Shown: positions 54,237 through 62,236 of the stretch, in pieces
Layout: every line of letters begins with the position of its first letter
Numbering within the stretch: position 1 is the stretch's first letter
Source: Paenibacillus sp. HB172176
Lineage (GTDB): Bacteria; Bacillota; Bacilli; Paenibacillales; Paenibacillaceae
NCBI RefSeq assembly: GCF_011947265.1
Contig: NZ_JAATHD010000029.1
Coordinates: 1-64,000 of the forward strand
Reading direction: 5' to 3'
Length of the DNA: 64,000 nt
Translations under genes and position numbers: made by a program
Notes under the pieces: model-generated
Told to the model about the DNA's origin: nothing
The model's input: only the letters and a program-made list of their open reading frames with translations
Database searches by the model: none

Positions 54237-55907
54237 TTAACGAAGCAATTGCAGAACGCCTTGCGGCTGTTGGTTCGCTTGAGCAAGCATCGCTTGAGCA
54301 GCTTGGGAGAGGATGTTGTTCTTCGTGAACTCCATCATTTCTTTCGCCATATCCACATCGCGGATACGGGATTCTGCAGCTGTCAGGTTCTCGGAGGAAG
54401 TTCCAAGGTTGTTGATGGTGTGCTCAAGACGGTTCTGCGAAGCACCCAATTTGGAACGTTCTGACGATACTTTCGCAATGGCCGAATCTAGAACTGTAAT
54501 TGCATTCGCTGCATTCGCTGCAGTCGTAACATCCAACGCATTCTCTACAGAAGTATTATTAGTACCGTCTGTTACATTAGCTGCATCAGAGAAGCCAGTT
54601 CCAGTACCTGTAATACCAAGTGCCGCCGCACGCATATCAGAAATACTCAAAGCCATTGTTTGATTCTGATTGGCACCAATTTGGAAATTCAAGGAGTTAT
54701 CTGAAGTGGTATCATTGTTGGTCGTTGTTGTAGCCAAATCAATGGTATTAAGTGTCATGATATCACCAGTAGTCCAAGTCCCGTTAATAGAGAAGGAAAC
54801 ACCATGGTTATCGTACGTATATGAATTGAAATCTGTAGCACCTATGATATCTTCGGAGATATTGTTGCCGTCAGCATCTTTAATCGTTACTGTTAGTTCA
54901 TCAGCAGCACTTAGCGAGATATCGATTGTTGCTGCGTTAGGATCCATATCAGTACCAGTAACAGTTACATCCGAGAACAATGCGGTTGCATCTGTTGTAG
55001 TGTAAGCCGAGTAGTTCGAAGATGTACCTTGCGTACCTGATACATCAGTATCACTTGCAGCAGTTGCAATGGCTGACAGATCAATTTCAACGCTATCTCC
55101 ATCGTCCATAGCAGCAAAATCTTCTTCCGAGATCGAGAAGCTGACACCATGAGCATCAAATGTGTAATCTGAACCTTCTGTATGAGTCATGAAAGCATCA
55201 GTAATATCTAGTGTATCTCCATCACCATCTGTACCTTGAATGGTTACCGAAATATTATCACCATTCTTAGTGATAGTAATTGCGTTTGTTTCAGCATCAT
55301 CAATATTATCCCAATCAAAAGAAGCTCCATCATTAGCCGCGATAGCAACTTGATTATCCGTTCCACTGTTTTGAATATTCGGTTGCGTTCCAGTGCCTGT
55401 GAATGTAATGCCAGTAGCATATTGAATCGTAATAGTTTGATCATCCACCGCAGTTGTTGCAGGATTGGAAACAACAGCAGTTGCCGACAAATCACCGTTA
55501 AGTAATTTTTTCGTATTAAATTCAGTCGTGTTACCAATACGATTGATTTCAGAAGTTAATTGGTTCATTTCCTTCTGAAGCTCTTCACGATCCGCAGTTG
55601 TATTCGTATCATTGGAGGATTGAACTGCCAGCTCGCGCATACGCTGCAAGATGCTGTGTGTTTCGTTCATAGCGCCCTCGCCAGTTTGGATAAGGGAAAT
55701 GCTGTCTTGCGCATTGCGAGTCGCTTGATCCAAGCCGCGAATTTGACCGCGCATTTTCTCGGAGATGGCAAGGCCTGCTGCATCATCGCCGGCACGGTTG
55801 ATACGAAGACCGGAAGACAATTTCTCCAAGTTTTTGGATGAGTTTGCTCCATTGATCCCTAGTTGACGCGAAGTGTTCAAAGCTGCGATATTGTGGTTGA
55901 TAATCAT
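54237..55907 (-). CDS. hag: Flagellin (Hag/FliC) with an expanded central domain
   Basis: The filament subunit. The 556-residue product has canonical D0/D1 ends: MIINHNIAALNTSRQL, LSSGLRINRAGDDAAGLAIS and GEGAMNETHSILQRMRELAVQ at the N-terminus, and RIRDVDMAKEMMEFTKNNIL with AMLAQANQQPQGVLQLLR at the C-terminus. Between them (about 140-420) is a Thr/Asp-rich surface domain that is far larger than in B. subtilis Hag (about 304 residues in all). It contains a repeated motif, YTFDAHGVSFSI and YTYDNHGVSFSI, which marks an internal duplication. The DNA of this part is clearly more AT-rich than the ends. AGGGAGGAA precedes the ATG. Regulated by a sigma-D promoter and probably by CsrA/FliW. Confidence 0.98.
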   Translation of the reverse strand: MIINHNIAALNTSRQLGINGANSSKNLEKLSSGLRINRAGDDAAGLAISEKMRGQIRGLDQATRNAQDSISLIQTGEGAMNETHSILQRMRELAVQSSNDTNTTADREELQKEMNQLTSEINRIGNTTEFNTKKLLNGDLSATAVVSNPATTAVDDQTITIQYATGITFTGTGTQPNIQNSGTDNQVAIAANDGASFDWDNIDDAETNAITITKNGDNISVTIQGTDGDGDTLDITDAFMTHTEGSDYTFDAHGVSFSISEEDFAAMDDGDSVEIDLSAIATAASDTDVSGTQGTSSNYSAYTTTDATALFSDVTVTGTDMDPNAATIDISLSAADELTVTIKDADGNNISEDIIGATDFNSYTYDNHGVSFSINGTWTTGDIMTLNTIDLATTTTNNDTTSDNSLNFQIGANQNQTMALSISDMRAAALGITGTGTGFSDAANVTDGTNNTSVENALDVTTAANAANAITVLDSAIAKVSSERSKLGASQNRLEHTINNLGTSSENLTAAESRIRDVDMAKEMMEFTKNNILSQAAQAMLAQANQQPQGVLQLLR

Positions 55908-55914
55908 GAAATAT

Positions 55915-55954
55915 TTCCTCCCTGAAATGTTCGATTTTCCGCATCCTTGCGGAA
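55915..55954 (-). promoter_or_regulatory. CsrA-type binding hairpin and SD-overlapping site in the hag leader
   Basis: On the minus strand TTCCGC and GCGGAA (55937-55954) form a hairpin whose loop and flank read CAAGGATG, the core of the CsrA consensus (ACARGGAUGU). A second GGA lies in the Shine-Dalgarno AGGGAGGAA (55915-55923). B. subtilis hag has the same plan of two sites, the second covering the SD. Confidence 0.7.
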
Positions 55955-55998
55955 GCCACTGGTAACAGGTCGGCCGCCCTATTACCGCGCTAATACAT

Positions 55999-56025
55999 TT
56001 ATCGGATTATTCAAGGGAATGTTTA
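55999..56025 (-). promoter_or_regulatory. Sigma-D promoter of hag
   Basis: TAAA (56022-56025), 15-nt spacer, TCCGATAA (55999-56006) on the minus strand, against the sigma-D consensus TAAA-N15-GCCGATAT. Confidence 0.75.
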
Positions 56026-56041
56026 TAGCTTTGCCGAAAAT

Positions 56042-56266
56042 TTATTTTTTGAAAAGCTTCGACACATCCGCAAGCGAGAAGGTCTGACTGGCCGCTGCGC
56101 GGTTCTCTTCTTGAATGGCGATATAAATCTCTTTTCGATGAATTTCCACATCTTTCGGAGCGCGAATGCCAAGCTTGACCTGATCGCCTTCGATGCCTAC
56201 AACTACGATCTCGATATTAGAGCCGATTATAATCGACTCTTGATTCTTCCTGGATAGAACGAGCAT
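56042..56266 (-). CDS. csrA: Carbon storage regulator CsrA, translational repressor
   Basis: A 74-residue homodimeric RNA-binding protein. The start MLVLSRKNQESIIIG and the KLGIRAPKDVEIHRKEIY segment hold the RNA-contacting beta-1 and beta-5 strands. AAGGAGGGG precedes the ATG at 56266; the longer open frame is not used. CsrA blocks hag translation until it is bound by FliW, whose gene lies just upstream (13 bp). The target hairpin is in the hag leader next door. Confidence 0.97.
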   Translation of the reverse strand: MLVLSRKNQESIIIGSNIEIVVVGIEGDQVKLGIRAPKDVEIHRKEIYIAIQEENRAAASQTFSLADVSKLFKK

Positions 56267-56279
56267 AACCTTCCCCTCC

Positions 56280-56672
56280 TTATGGGCGAGCCAGCGGCGC
56301 GCGAGTGCTGTAAGCATGATCATGCAGAATAAGTTGTTTGCCGCGTTGCATTCTGGTGTTCAACAAGATCGGCGCCAGCAAATTAATCGTCGCCTTGGAC
56401 GGATCAGTCGGGATGGTGATAATAGACCATATCTCCACATCCCCTTGCTCTCTAATATCCAGCTCCTGTTTGACTGATTCAGCCAGCTCCCACTCGTATT
56501 CCGGATAGAAGAGAAAGGGACTGACAACCAGCAGGGAGATGTTCGGATCCTCTTCAGCCTTCATCAGCTTCATCGGGAGCTCATCGCCTACGTCCTCGAA
56601 TACGAAATGACGAAGCTGTTCAAAGCCCGGAATGCCTGCCTCAAAGTTGTATTTCGTTAAATCTGCGCTCAC
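56280..56672 (-). CDS. fliW: Flagellar assembly factor FliW
   Basis: Binds flagellin or CsrA in turn: free flagellin frees CsrA to repress hag, exported flagellin frees FliW to trap CsrA. The 130-residue product shows FEAGIPGFEQLRHFVFED and SPFLFYPEYEWEL, typical of the family. The start is GTG at 56672 with GGGAGG seven bases upstream; upstream residues in the open frame to 56822 overlap the preceding gene and are not family-like. It sits between the yviE-like gene and csrA, as in B. subtilis. Confidence 0.95.
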   Translation of the reverse strand: MSADLTKYNFEAGIPGFEQLRHFVFEDVGDELPMKLMKAEEDPNISLLVVSPFLFYPEYEWELAESVKQELDIREQGDVEIWSIITIPTDPSKATINLLAPILLNTRMQRGKQLILHDHAYSTRAPLARP

Positions 56673-56775
56673 TTGATTACCTCCCACAAAAATTTGATCA
56701 CGCAACAAAAAATAAAAACTACAGACCTTATGCGTCGAGCGCAAAAAATCTATAGTTATCAATCCGTTTGAATGT

Positions 56776-57342
56776 CTACCTATATTGATCAATTTGAGGC
56801 GGTGTGATGGTAACTTTGCCATACTGGCTTACATACATGTCCAATTTCCCGCGATCATAATCCAGAATTGGCTTATTAACCTGAACATTCATCTCAACCC
56901 TGCCTGGAATCGTATTAATGGTTACTCCTCCCTGCGTGAAATGAATATCCACATTATCACAGGATGCAGGACCGCGGAAATCAAATTCCGGGAAAGTCCT
57001 TTGCCAATCCCTCGCATTCTCCGCGATAGGATTGCCTCCCTCATGAATAGCCGCCATCCGATTCCCCTTCTCCACGATGCGAGCTAAGCCTCGAAGCGCC
57101 ATATCGGAAGCCATGGAATAGATCTTGCTCATCGTCTCCAGATTATTCCCTAATGCGAGAGCGTCCCATGCCTTGTCCTGATCGACTTCAAGCCGACTCT
57201 GGGTTGTTTCAAATTGCTGCTCCGGACGAATTTGCTTCATATCTATTGTCGCGCGCGGCTGCTGAATATGCTGAACACCCGCGTCAGCGTCAATGGAAAG
57301 CAGCGCATTCTGCACCGTCATCTGAATTTGAGGAATTTGCAT
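56776..57342 (-). CDS. YviE-like protein (DUF6470 family)
   Basis: A 188-residue protein of unknown role in the place of B. subtilis yviE, between flgL and fliW. It starts MQIPQIQMTVQNALLSIDAD, which matches the family pattern (IRQTPAKI-type beta strands followed by a helical middle), and ends in a beta-rich segment (VEMNVQVNKPILDYDRGK). It is cytosolic by sequence. It follows flgL by 9 bp, so it is in the flagellar operon. Confidence 0.9.
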   Translation of the reverse strand: MQIPQIQMTVQNALLSIDADAGVQHIQQPRATIDMKQIRPEQQFETTQSRLEVDQDKAWDALALGNNLETMSKIYSMASDMALRGLARIVEKGNRMAAIHEGGNPIAENARDWQRTFPEFDFRGPASCDNVDIHFTQGGVTINTIPGRVEMNVQVNKPILDYDRGKLDMYVSQYGKVTITPPQIDQYR

Positions 57343-57351
57343 AGTGGCCTC

Positions 57352-58323
57352 CTATTTCAAGAAGTCGACCAAGCTGGGACGAATAAGCTGAGCTCCGACC
57401 GACAGAGAAGCCTCATACACATTCTCTTCCGTCTTCATATTCGTAATGACTTCGGCAATATCCGCGTCCTCCGTCTTCGCTTGAACGGTTTGCAGATTAA
57501 TATTAATATCATCGAGACGATTCTGGATAATGTCTACACGATTGACCTTCGCCCCTACCTCGGAGCGTTTCGTCAGCATCTTGTCTATCCGAGAGTCAAT
57601 CTGACCAACGAGATCGGACAGGCCGTCTTGATCGCCAGCAGCAAGCATATCATGAGCGCGCTGCAAGAGAGCGAATACATTGTCGCTTGCTTCCATCTCT
57701 TCTTGAGTTGCGTCCGCGGCAAGAGGCTCGCCAAACAATTCATTGCCCGTAATGTTCACGCCAAGCTTCATGCCTGCCGACAATTCGTATTGAATGGATC
57801 CTGTATCCGTTCCAACTTGATACGCCTTAAGCACGGGGGGATCAGCGAGCGGATCGGCAGCATCCCCGGTTCCAAGAGTGGGATAGGGCTTTGTTCCCGT
57901 CTGTTCACCGTTGAATACTTGCTTGCCATTGAACTGGCTGTTCCCGATCTCAACCATTTGATTATAAAGCTGGTCGATCTCCACCTTGATTGCATCAAGC
58001 CCTGTCTGCTCTGTCGTGCCGTTCGCGCCTGCCAGGAGCAAATCCCTCGCTCTTCCCAGCACGTCAGTCGCTTGACCGATTGTCGTATCTGTATACTCCA
58101 GCATCGACAGAGATGAACTCGCATTCTCCGTGTACTGTTCGTTCGCCTGGAGCTCGCTGCGATAGCGAAGAGCGAAGGTAATGCCGACCGGATCGTCGGA
58201 AGGCTTGTTGATCTTCTTGCCCGTCGACAGCTGATCCTGCAGCGTGTTCATGCGGCTCAGGTTATTGGTGATGTTGCGCAGCAGCTGCGTATTCATCATG
58301 GATTGGGTCACGCGAAGAGACAT
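57352..58323 (-). CDS. flgL: Flagellar hook-associated protein 3 (FlgL)
   Basis: One of the two hook-filament junction proteins. The 323-residue product shares flagellin-like ends: MSLRVTQSMMNTQLLRNI, LSTGKKINKPSDDPVG and a C-terminal ETEENVYEASLSVGAQL-type helix (here KTEENVYEASLSVGAQL). It lies 30 bp after flgK and 9 bp before the yviE-like gene. Confidence 0.96.
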   Translation of the reverse strand: MSLRVTQSMMNTQLLRNITNNLSRMNTLQDQLSTGKKINKPSDDPVGITFALRYRSELQANEQYTENASSSLSMLEYTDTTIGQATDVLGRARDLLLAGANGTTEQTGLDAIKVEIDQLYNQMVEIGNSQFNGKQVFNGEQTGTKPYPTLGTGDAADPLADPPVLKAYQVGTDTGSIQYELSAGMKLGVNITGNELFGEPLAADATQEEMEASDNVFALLQRAHDMLAAGDQDGLSDLVGQIDSRIDKMLTKRSEVGAKVNRVDIIQNRLDDININLQTVQAKTEDADIAEVITNMKTEENVYEASLSVGAQLIRPSLVDFLK

Positions 58324-58353
58324 CGCTAGCTCACTCCTCTACCTCATTTTATT

Positions 58354-59913
58354 TTAGAGACCGACTCGTCCCATTCCATTAATTATGCGATCCAGCATCT
58401 CGTCAATCATCGTCATATTCCTTGCAGCGGCGTTATAAGCTTGTTGGAATTTGATCAAATTCGACATTTCTTCGTCGAGCGAGACGCCGCTGACCGACTG
58501 TCTGCGAGACTCTACTTGATCGACAATCACTTGTTGATTCGATTGCGTTCTAGCCGCTTCCGCGCTCTGCACGCCAAGCTGTCCGACCACCGAGCGGAAG
58601 AATGCGTCGACCGTGTTCTTGTTCGTACCGGTGCCGTCATCGAAATCCATACGAATGTCGCGCATTTGCGAGAACAGAACCGCCATCGAGTTGTTGCCCG
58701 TAATGACCGTGTCTGTGCCGTCGTCATTCATCGTGACGCGCATGGAAGTGGCGATGAGATTGGAATTCGCCTGAATGGCGGGATTCAGGGTAATATTCCC
58801 CGCCGTCAAATTATCAGTGCCGCCGGAGCTGTCCGTGAAGAATGGCGGGCTTGCCTCGTCGCCGGCCAGATTATAGCCGAGCTGATGAAGTCCGTTCAAG
58901 CCGTTAACCGTGACGGTTGTATCCTCCGTTAATGTCCGGCTCGTTCCGGAATAGGTTACGCCGTTCAATACCGTGCCCTCCGGCAGAACGGAGCCAGCAG
59001 GCAAGGTAACCTCGAATTCGCCGTTCACCATTGTCTGAACCATCGTGTTCAAATCCTGAATATAGCCTTCCACGAAGTTGTCTCTCGAATAAATCGTGCC
59101 ATAGATGGCGCCGCTGTTCAAATCTCCTGATACGACCGCGCCTTCGATCGTCGCGGTATCCATATCCGTGCTTGTCTGCCCTTGCACCAGATTGATTGAG
59201 CCCATCGAAATGTTGTAGCCGTCGGATTGCTCCGTCACTTGAATATTGACCAGTCCCGAAAGCTGATCGGTCATCAGGTCCCGCTGGTCTCTGAGATCAT
59301 TGGCATTGTCGCCGAGGCTTTCGACCCGCTGAATCTGATAATTGAGCTGAGCGATATTCGTTGTCAGCGAATTGACCGTACTGATGTTGATGTCGACATT
59401 TTCGCTTAAGTCTGTCTTGAGATCATTGAGCTGCTGCGCGGTGTAATTAAATGCGTCGACCATCGCCAGAGCTTGCTCCATCACAACCTTGCGGCCATCG
59501 GCATTCTCCGGGTTCTTGCTTAGATCGGACCATGAATTCCAGAAATCAGAAATGACTGTCCGCAGGCCTGTATCGCTCGGCTCGTTCACGATGCCCTCGA
59601 GCTTGGTGAGCGTGTCAAGCTGCACATTGAAGTTGCCTAGCGACTTGTTCTCGTTGCGATACTGGCTGTCAAGAAAGCTCTCTCGAATCCGCGTAATCGA
59701 GCTTGCTTCTACGCCCGTGCCAATCTGGCCGGCTTCCGTAGATTTGGAATAGCCAACTGCATAAATCGGAGTTGATGCCGTCATATTAACGACCTGCCGC
59801 GTGTATCCCGCTGTGTTGGCATTCGCTATATTATGGCCTGTTGTATTCAGCGCGGATTGTTCCGTGAACAAGCTCCGACGCGCCGTCTCCAAGCCGTGAA
59901 ATGTCGATGTCAT
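58354..59913 (-). CDS. flgK: Flagellar hook-associated protein 1 (FlgK)
   Basis: The other hook-filament junction protein. The 519-residue product starts MTSTFHGLETARRSLFTEQS with the rod/hook signature LNTTGHNIANANTAGYTRQV (about 23-42), and ends with SLDEEMSNLIKFQQAYNAAARNM-type helix (quoted in part: EEMSNLIKFQQAYNAAAR). It lies between flgN (17 bp) and flgL. Confidence 0.97.
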   Translation of the reverse strand: MTSTFHGLETARRSLFTEQSALNTTGHNIANANTAGYTRQVVNMTASTPIYAVGYSKSTEAGQIGTGVEASSITRIRESFLDSQYRNENKSLGNFNVQLDTLTKLEGIVNEPSDTGLRTVISDFWNSWSDLSKNPENADGRKVVMEQALAMVDAFNYTAQQLNDLKTDLSENVDINISTVNSLTTNIAQLNYQIQRVESLGDNANDLRDQRDLMTDQLSGLVNIQVTEQSDGYNISMGSINLVQGQTSTDMDTATIEGAVVSGDLNSGAIYGTIYSRDNFVEGYIQDLNTMVQTMVNGEFEVTLPAGSVLPEGTVLNGVTYSGTSRTLTEDTTVTVNGLNGLHQLGYNLAGDEASPPFFTDSSGGTDNLTAGNITLNPAIQANSNLIATSMRVTMNDDGTDTVITGNNSMAVLFSQMRDIRMDFDDGTGTNKNTVDAFFRSVVGQLGVQSAEAARTQSNQQVIVDQVESRRQSVSGVSLDEEMSNLIKFQQAYNAAARNMTMIDEMLDRIINGMGRVGL

Positions 59914-59930
59914 GCCGCAATCCCTCTCCT

Positions 59931-60437
59931 CTAGGATTTGATATTGAATCTGCCGCTTCTATTCTGAGTCAGCCCCTTCACCGCTCGATGGTAGGTGACA
60001 TCCTCATCCTCCGGTCCAAGCAGCAGGTCCTGCGTGAAATGCAAGTAATCAAGCGTCATTCTCACAAGCTGCTGGTTGAATTCATTCAAATTTTGCAGCT
60101 CCGAGATTACCGCATTGAGCTCTCTCCATAATTGCTGCAGCTTCTGCTTCTCTTCCGCCAGATAGACATACTGAATCAGCTTCTCCATCTTGAAGGAACG
60201 CTCGCTTCCGGAAATCCTCTGGGAGACCAAATATTTGCCTACCAAGAGAGAACGATGCTGCTCGAGCGAAATGATGCGTTCCAGCGCCTTCTTCTCTTTG
60301 TTCGAAATGTACGAAATCGCATCCAGGTTGTTCTGCTTGATGCCCTCCGTCTTCGCCTTGCTATATTCAACAAGCTGCCGATGCTCGTCTGTCAGTTCCT
60401 GCAGTACGTTCACAATCTGCTCAATATGCGGATTCAT
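59931..60437 (-). CDS. flgN: FlgN-family flagellar chaperone
   Basis: A 168-residue helical protein, chaperone for FlgK and FlgL before export. FlgN features are the N-terminal helix (IEQIVNVLQELTDEHRQLVE) and a C-terminal QQLVRMTLDYLHFTQDLL. It comes 3 bp after flgM and before flgK, its client, as in B. subtilis (yvyG). Confidence 0.93.
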   Translation of the reverse strand: MNPHIEQIVNVLQELTDEHRQLVEYSKAKTEGIKQNNLDAISYISNKEKKALERIISLEQHRSLLVGKYLVSQRISGSERSFKMEKLIQYVYLAEEKQKLQQLWRELNAVISELQNLNEFNQQLVRMTLDYLHFTQDLLLGPEDEDVTYHRAVKGLTQNRSGRFNIKS

Positions 60438-60440
60438 GGG

Positions 60441-60707
60441 TTACTCCTTCAGGTAAGGAAGCAGCTTCTCGGCAATCTTGCCCGCTTCCACATGATAATT
60501 GCCCGATGTTATCGAGCGCTTGAGCTGATCGATCTGTTTGGCTCTCTCCGCGCCTTGCAGCCCGTTCGCGCTCAGCATCTCCTTGGCCGCAGCGGAGATT
60601 TGAACCTCGTCTTTGCTTTTCGCTTTCCTGGCTCCGCTTGCGCGCATCTCCGATTGCTTCTGATAGGAGCCCGTTCCGCTAATCCGGTTCGAATCATTTA
60701 TTTTCAA
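60441..60707 (-). CDS. flgM: Anti-sigma-D factor FlgM
   Basis: Holds sigma-D (SigD) inactive until the hook-basal body is complete. The product has a Gln/Ser/Arg/Lys-rich flexible N-terminus and the sigma-binding helices (DEVQISAAAKEML, about 34-46, and a RAKQIDQLKRSITSGNYHV segment). The start is taken as TTG at 60707 because GAGG lies eight bases before it and the resulting MKINDSNRI matches the MKIN start of B. subtilis FlgM; ATG/GTG codons at 60713 and 60716 sit too close to that site. 88 residues, normal length. Confidence 0.92.
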   Translation of the reverse strand: MKINDSNRISGTGSYQKQSEMRASGARKAKSKDEVQISAAAKEMLSANGLQGAERAKQIDQLKRSITSGNYHVEAGKIAEKLLPYLKE

Positions 60708-60737
60708 CTTCATCACCTCATAACATTACTTGCAAAA

Positions 60738-60780
60738 TAAAAAGAGCCGAAATACCTTTAAAAGTATTATCGGCTCTGCG
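60738..60780 (-). terminator. Terminator between yvyF and flgM
   Basis: On the minus strand AGAGCCGA pairs with TCGGCTCT (with inner ATAC/GTAT pairing) and is followed by TTTTTATTTT. It lies about 30 nt past the yvyF stop and about 35 nt before flgM. The left arm also contains GCCGATAA, like a sigma-D -10 box, but no good -35 stands at 15 nt. Confidence 0.75.
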
Positions 60781-60807
60781 GAAGTATTTATGAATAGTGC
60801 GTTTTAA

Positions 60808-61227
60808 TTATCTTTTCTTATATTCGCCCAGACCCTTGTACGCGCCTCGTACAGACGATTCCTGCTGTTTCATCTCGGCGGTCTTGGCATCATTGCGCTG
60901 CATCTGCTGGGTATCCTTCATCAATCTGGCCCGACAGGCATCGCAAATATGGTTCTCTCGAATAAACGTTCCGCACGACTCGCAAGGATAAGACAAATTC
61001 GGAGCGTTCATCATTGAAATTCGCCCTTCGCGAATGAATTTCGTAATTTGCTTGATCGAGACATTCGTCGCCTCGGAAAGCTCGCTTATGATGGCACCCT
61101 TGTATTCCCGCAAATAATCCGCGCAGCGCTGATATTCATTGTCAATCTCGCGAATGCATGCCGGGCATACATCTCTGAAGTTCTTGGCAAACAGCTTGCC
61201 GCAGCGAGGACAGTTATCCAAATTCAT
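60808..61227 (-). CDS. YvyF-like flagellar operon protein (TIGR03826-type)
   Basis: A 139-residue protein with zinc-ribbon pairs CPRC/CPAC (near residues 5-20) and CESC/CDAC (near 80-100) around a helix-turn-helix-like middle (ATNVSIKQITKFIREGRI). Function is unknown; in B. subtilis yvyF lies at the same place between comFC and flgM. The last 35 residues are charged and low-complexity. Confidence 0.92.
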   Translation of the reverse strand: MNLDNCPRCGKLFAKNFRDVCPACIREIDNEYQRCADYLREYKGAIISELSEATNVSIKQITKFIREGRISMMNAPNLSYPCESCGTFIRENHICDACRARLMKDTQQMQRNDAKTAEMKQQESSVRGAYKGLGEYKKR

Positions 61228-61360
61228 ATGTTCAACCCCCTAATTCCGACTTCCACGGTCTATATATAGTTTAACGGAATCAGGAATGGATTTCATTAGT
61301 AGATTTGCAAATTGGATTGCTGACAATGCCATTCAAGCGGAACGATTGGCTATCGCGCAG

Positions 61361-62236
61361 CTATGAGCGCGCCCACGTCAGAACATAGACTTCGAGCAGC
61401 AAATCGATTTGCTGCTTGAGAACGAACGAGCAGGCTCCCGAAGTGCTTCCCGTCGTGTAGATGTCGTCAATAAGCAAGATGCGCAGAGGACGAGAGGAGA
61501 TGGAGGAGGGTCTGCGGCTTTGTGGTTCTAGCATGAAATCCTTGTATAGACGCAGCAAGCCCGGGTTATCAATGGCAAAAAGCTCACGGGCATCCCTTAC
61601 TCTCTCGGATCTTGATTTAAAGCTCATTTTCCCGGTATGACGAACTCTGCGCAGCAAGCTGTACAGAGGCAGATCGAAGCTCGCGGACAGATGCGATGCC
61701 AATTGCTCCGCCTGATTGAAGCCCCGCTCCATCGCGCGCTCCTCGGTAATCGGAACATATGTAAGCAAGTCCCAGCATTCCCGGCAGCTCGCGGAATCAG
61801 GATAGAGGGAGGTCGTGAGCCGCCGAAGGGCAGGAACAAGCATCTCCCCGAGAAGCGGAGCAAGTCTCTCGTTACCCCGATACTTGTATTGCGCCAACCA
61901 TTCTCTCATTGAATCGCTGTATATGACGGCGCTGCGATTCAGCTCGAAGGACCGCTGCGGCTGGCGTTTGCAATCCTCGCAGGGAATGCCTCGTCCGCAT
62001 AGGGGACATAGTATGCGATGCAGCCAGGGAATGTCGGACAGACAGCTTCCGCAGAGCTCATGAATCAGCATTGAAGTCAGGGTGGGAGACAGGCCGGAAG
62101 CTTGCGGCGCGCCTATGACCGATCCGCCGCAAATCGCGCAGGAACGGCGGCTGGGAGATAACAAATACAAGGATTGTACGCTTGTCTTACGAAGCGCGGA
62201 TAAGAGTTGGGATAGTTGCTGCAGCATGTTGTTCAC
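61361..62236 (-). CDS. comFC: ComFC-like phosphoribosyltransferase-family competence protein
   Basis: A 291-residue protein of the ComF family, needed for natural transformation. It has two Cys pairs at the N-terminus (CAIC and CGSC, then CPLC and CEDC, about 33-105), and a type I PRTase domain with the PRPP motif ILLIDDIYTTGST (about 240-252). ComFC works with the helicase ComFA and DprA in DNA uptake. The start is GTG at 62236, overlapping the comFA stop as GTGA, with GGGAAG eight bases upstream; an ATG three codons later is possible. No comFB was found between them. Confidence 0.93.
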   Translation of the reverse strand: MNNMLQQLSQLLSALRKTSVQSLYLLSPSRRSCAICGGSVIGAPQASGLSPTLTSMLIHELCGSCLSDIPWLHRILCPLCGRGIPCEDCKRQPQRSFELNRSAVIYSDSMREWLAQYKYRGNERLAPLLGEMLVPALRRLTTSLYPDSASCRECWDLLTYVPITEERAMERGFNQAEQLASHLSASFDLPLYSLLRRVRHTGKMSFKSRSERVRDARELFAIDNPGLLRLYKDFMLEPQSRRPSSISSRPLRILLIDDIYTTGSTSGACSFVLKQQIDLLLEVYVLTWARS

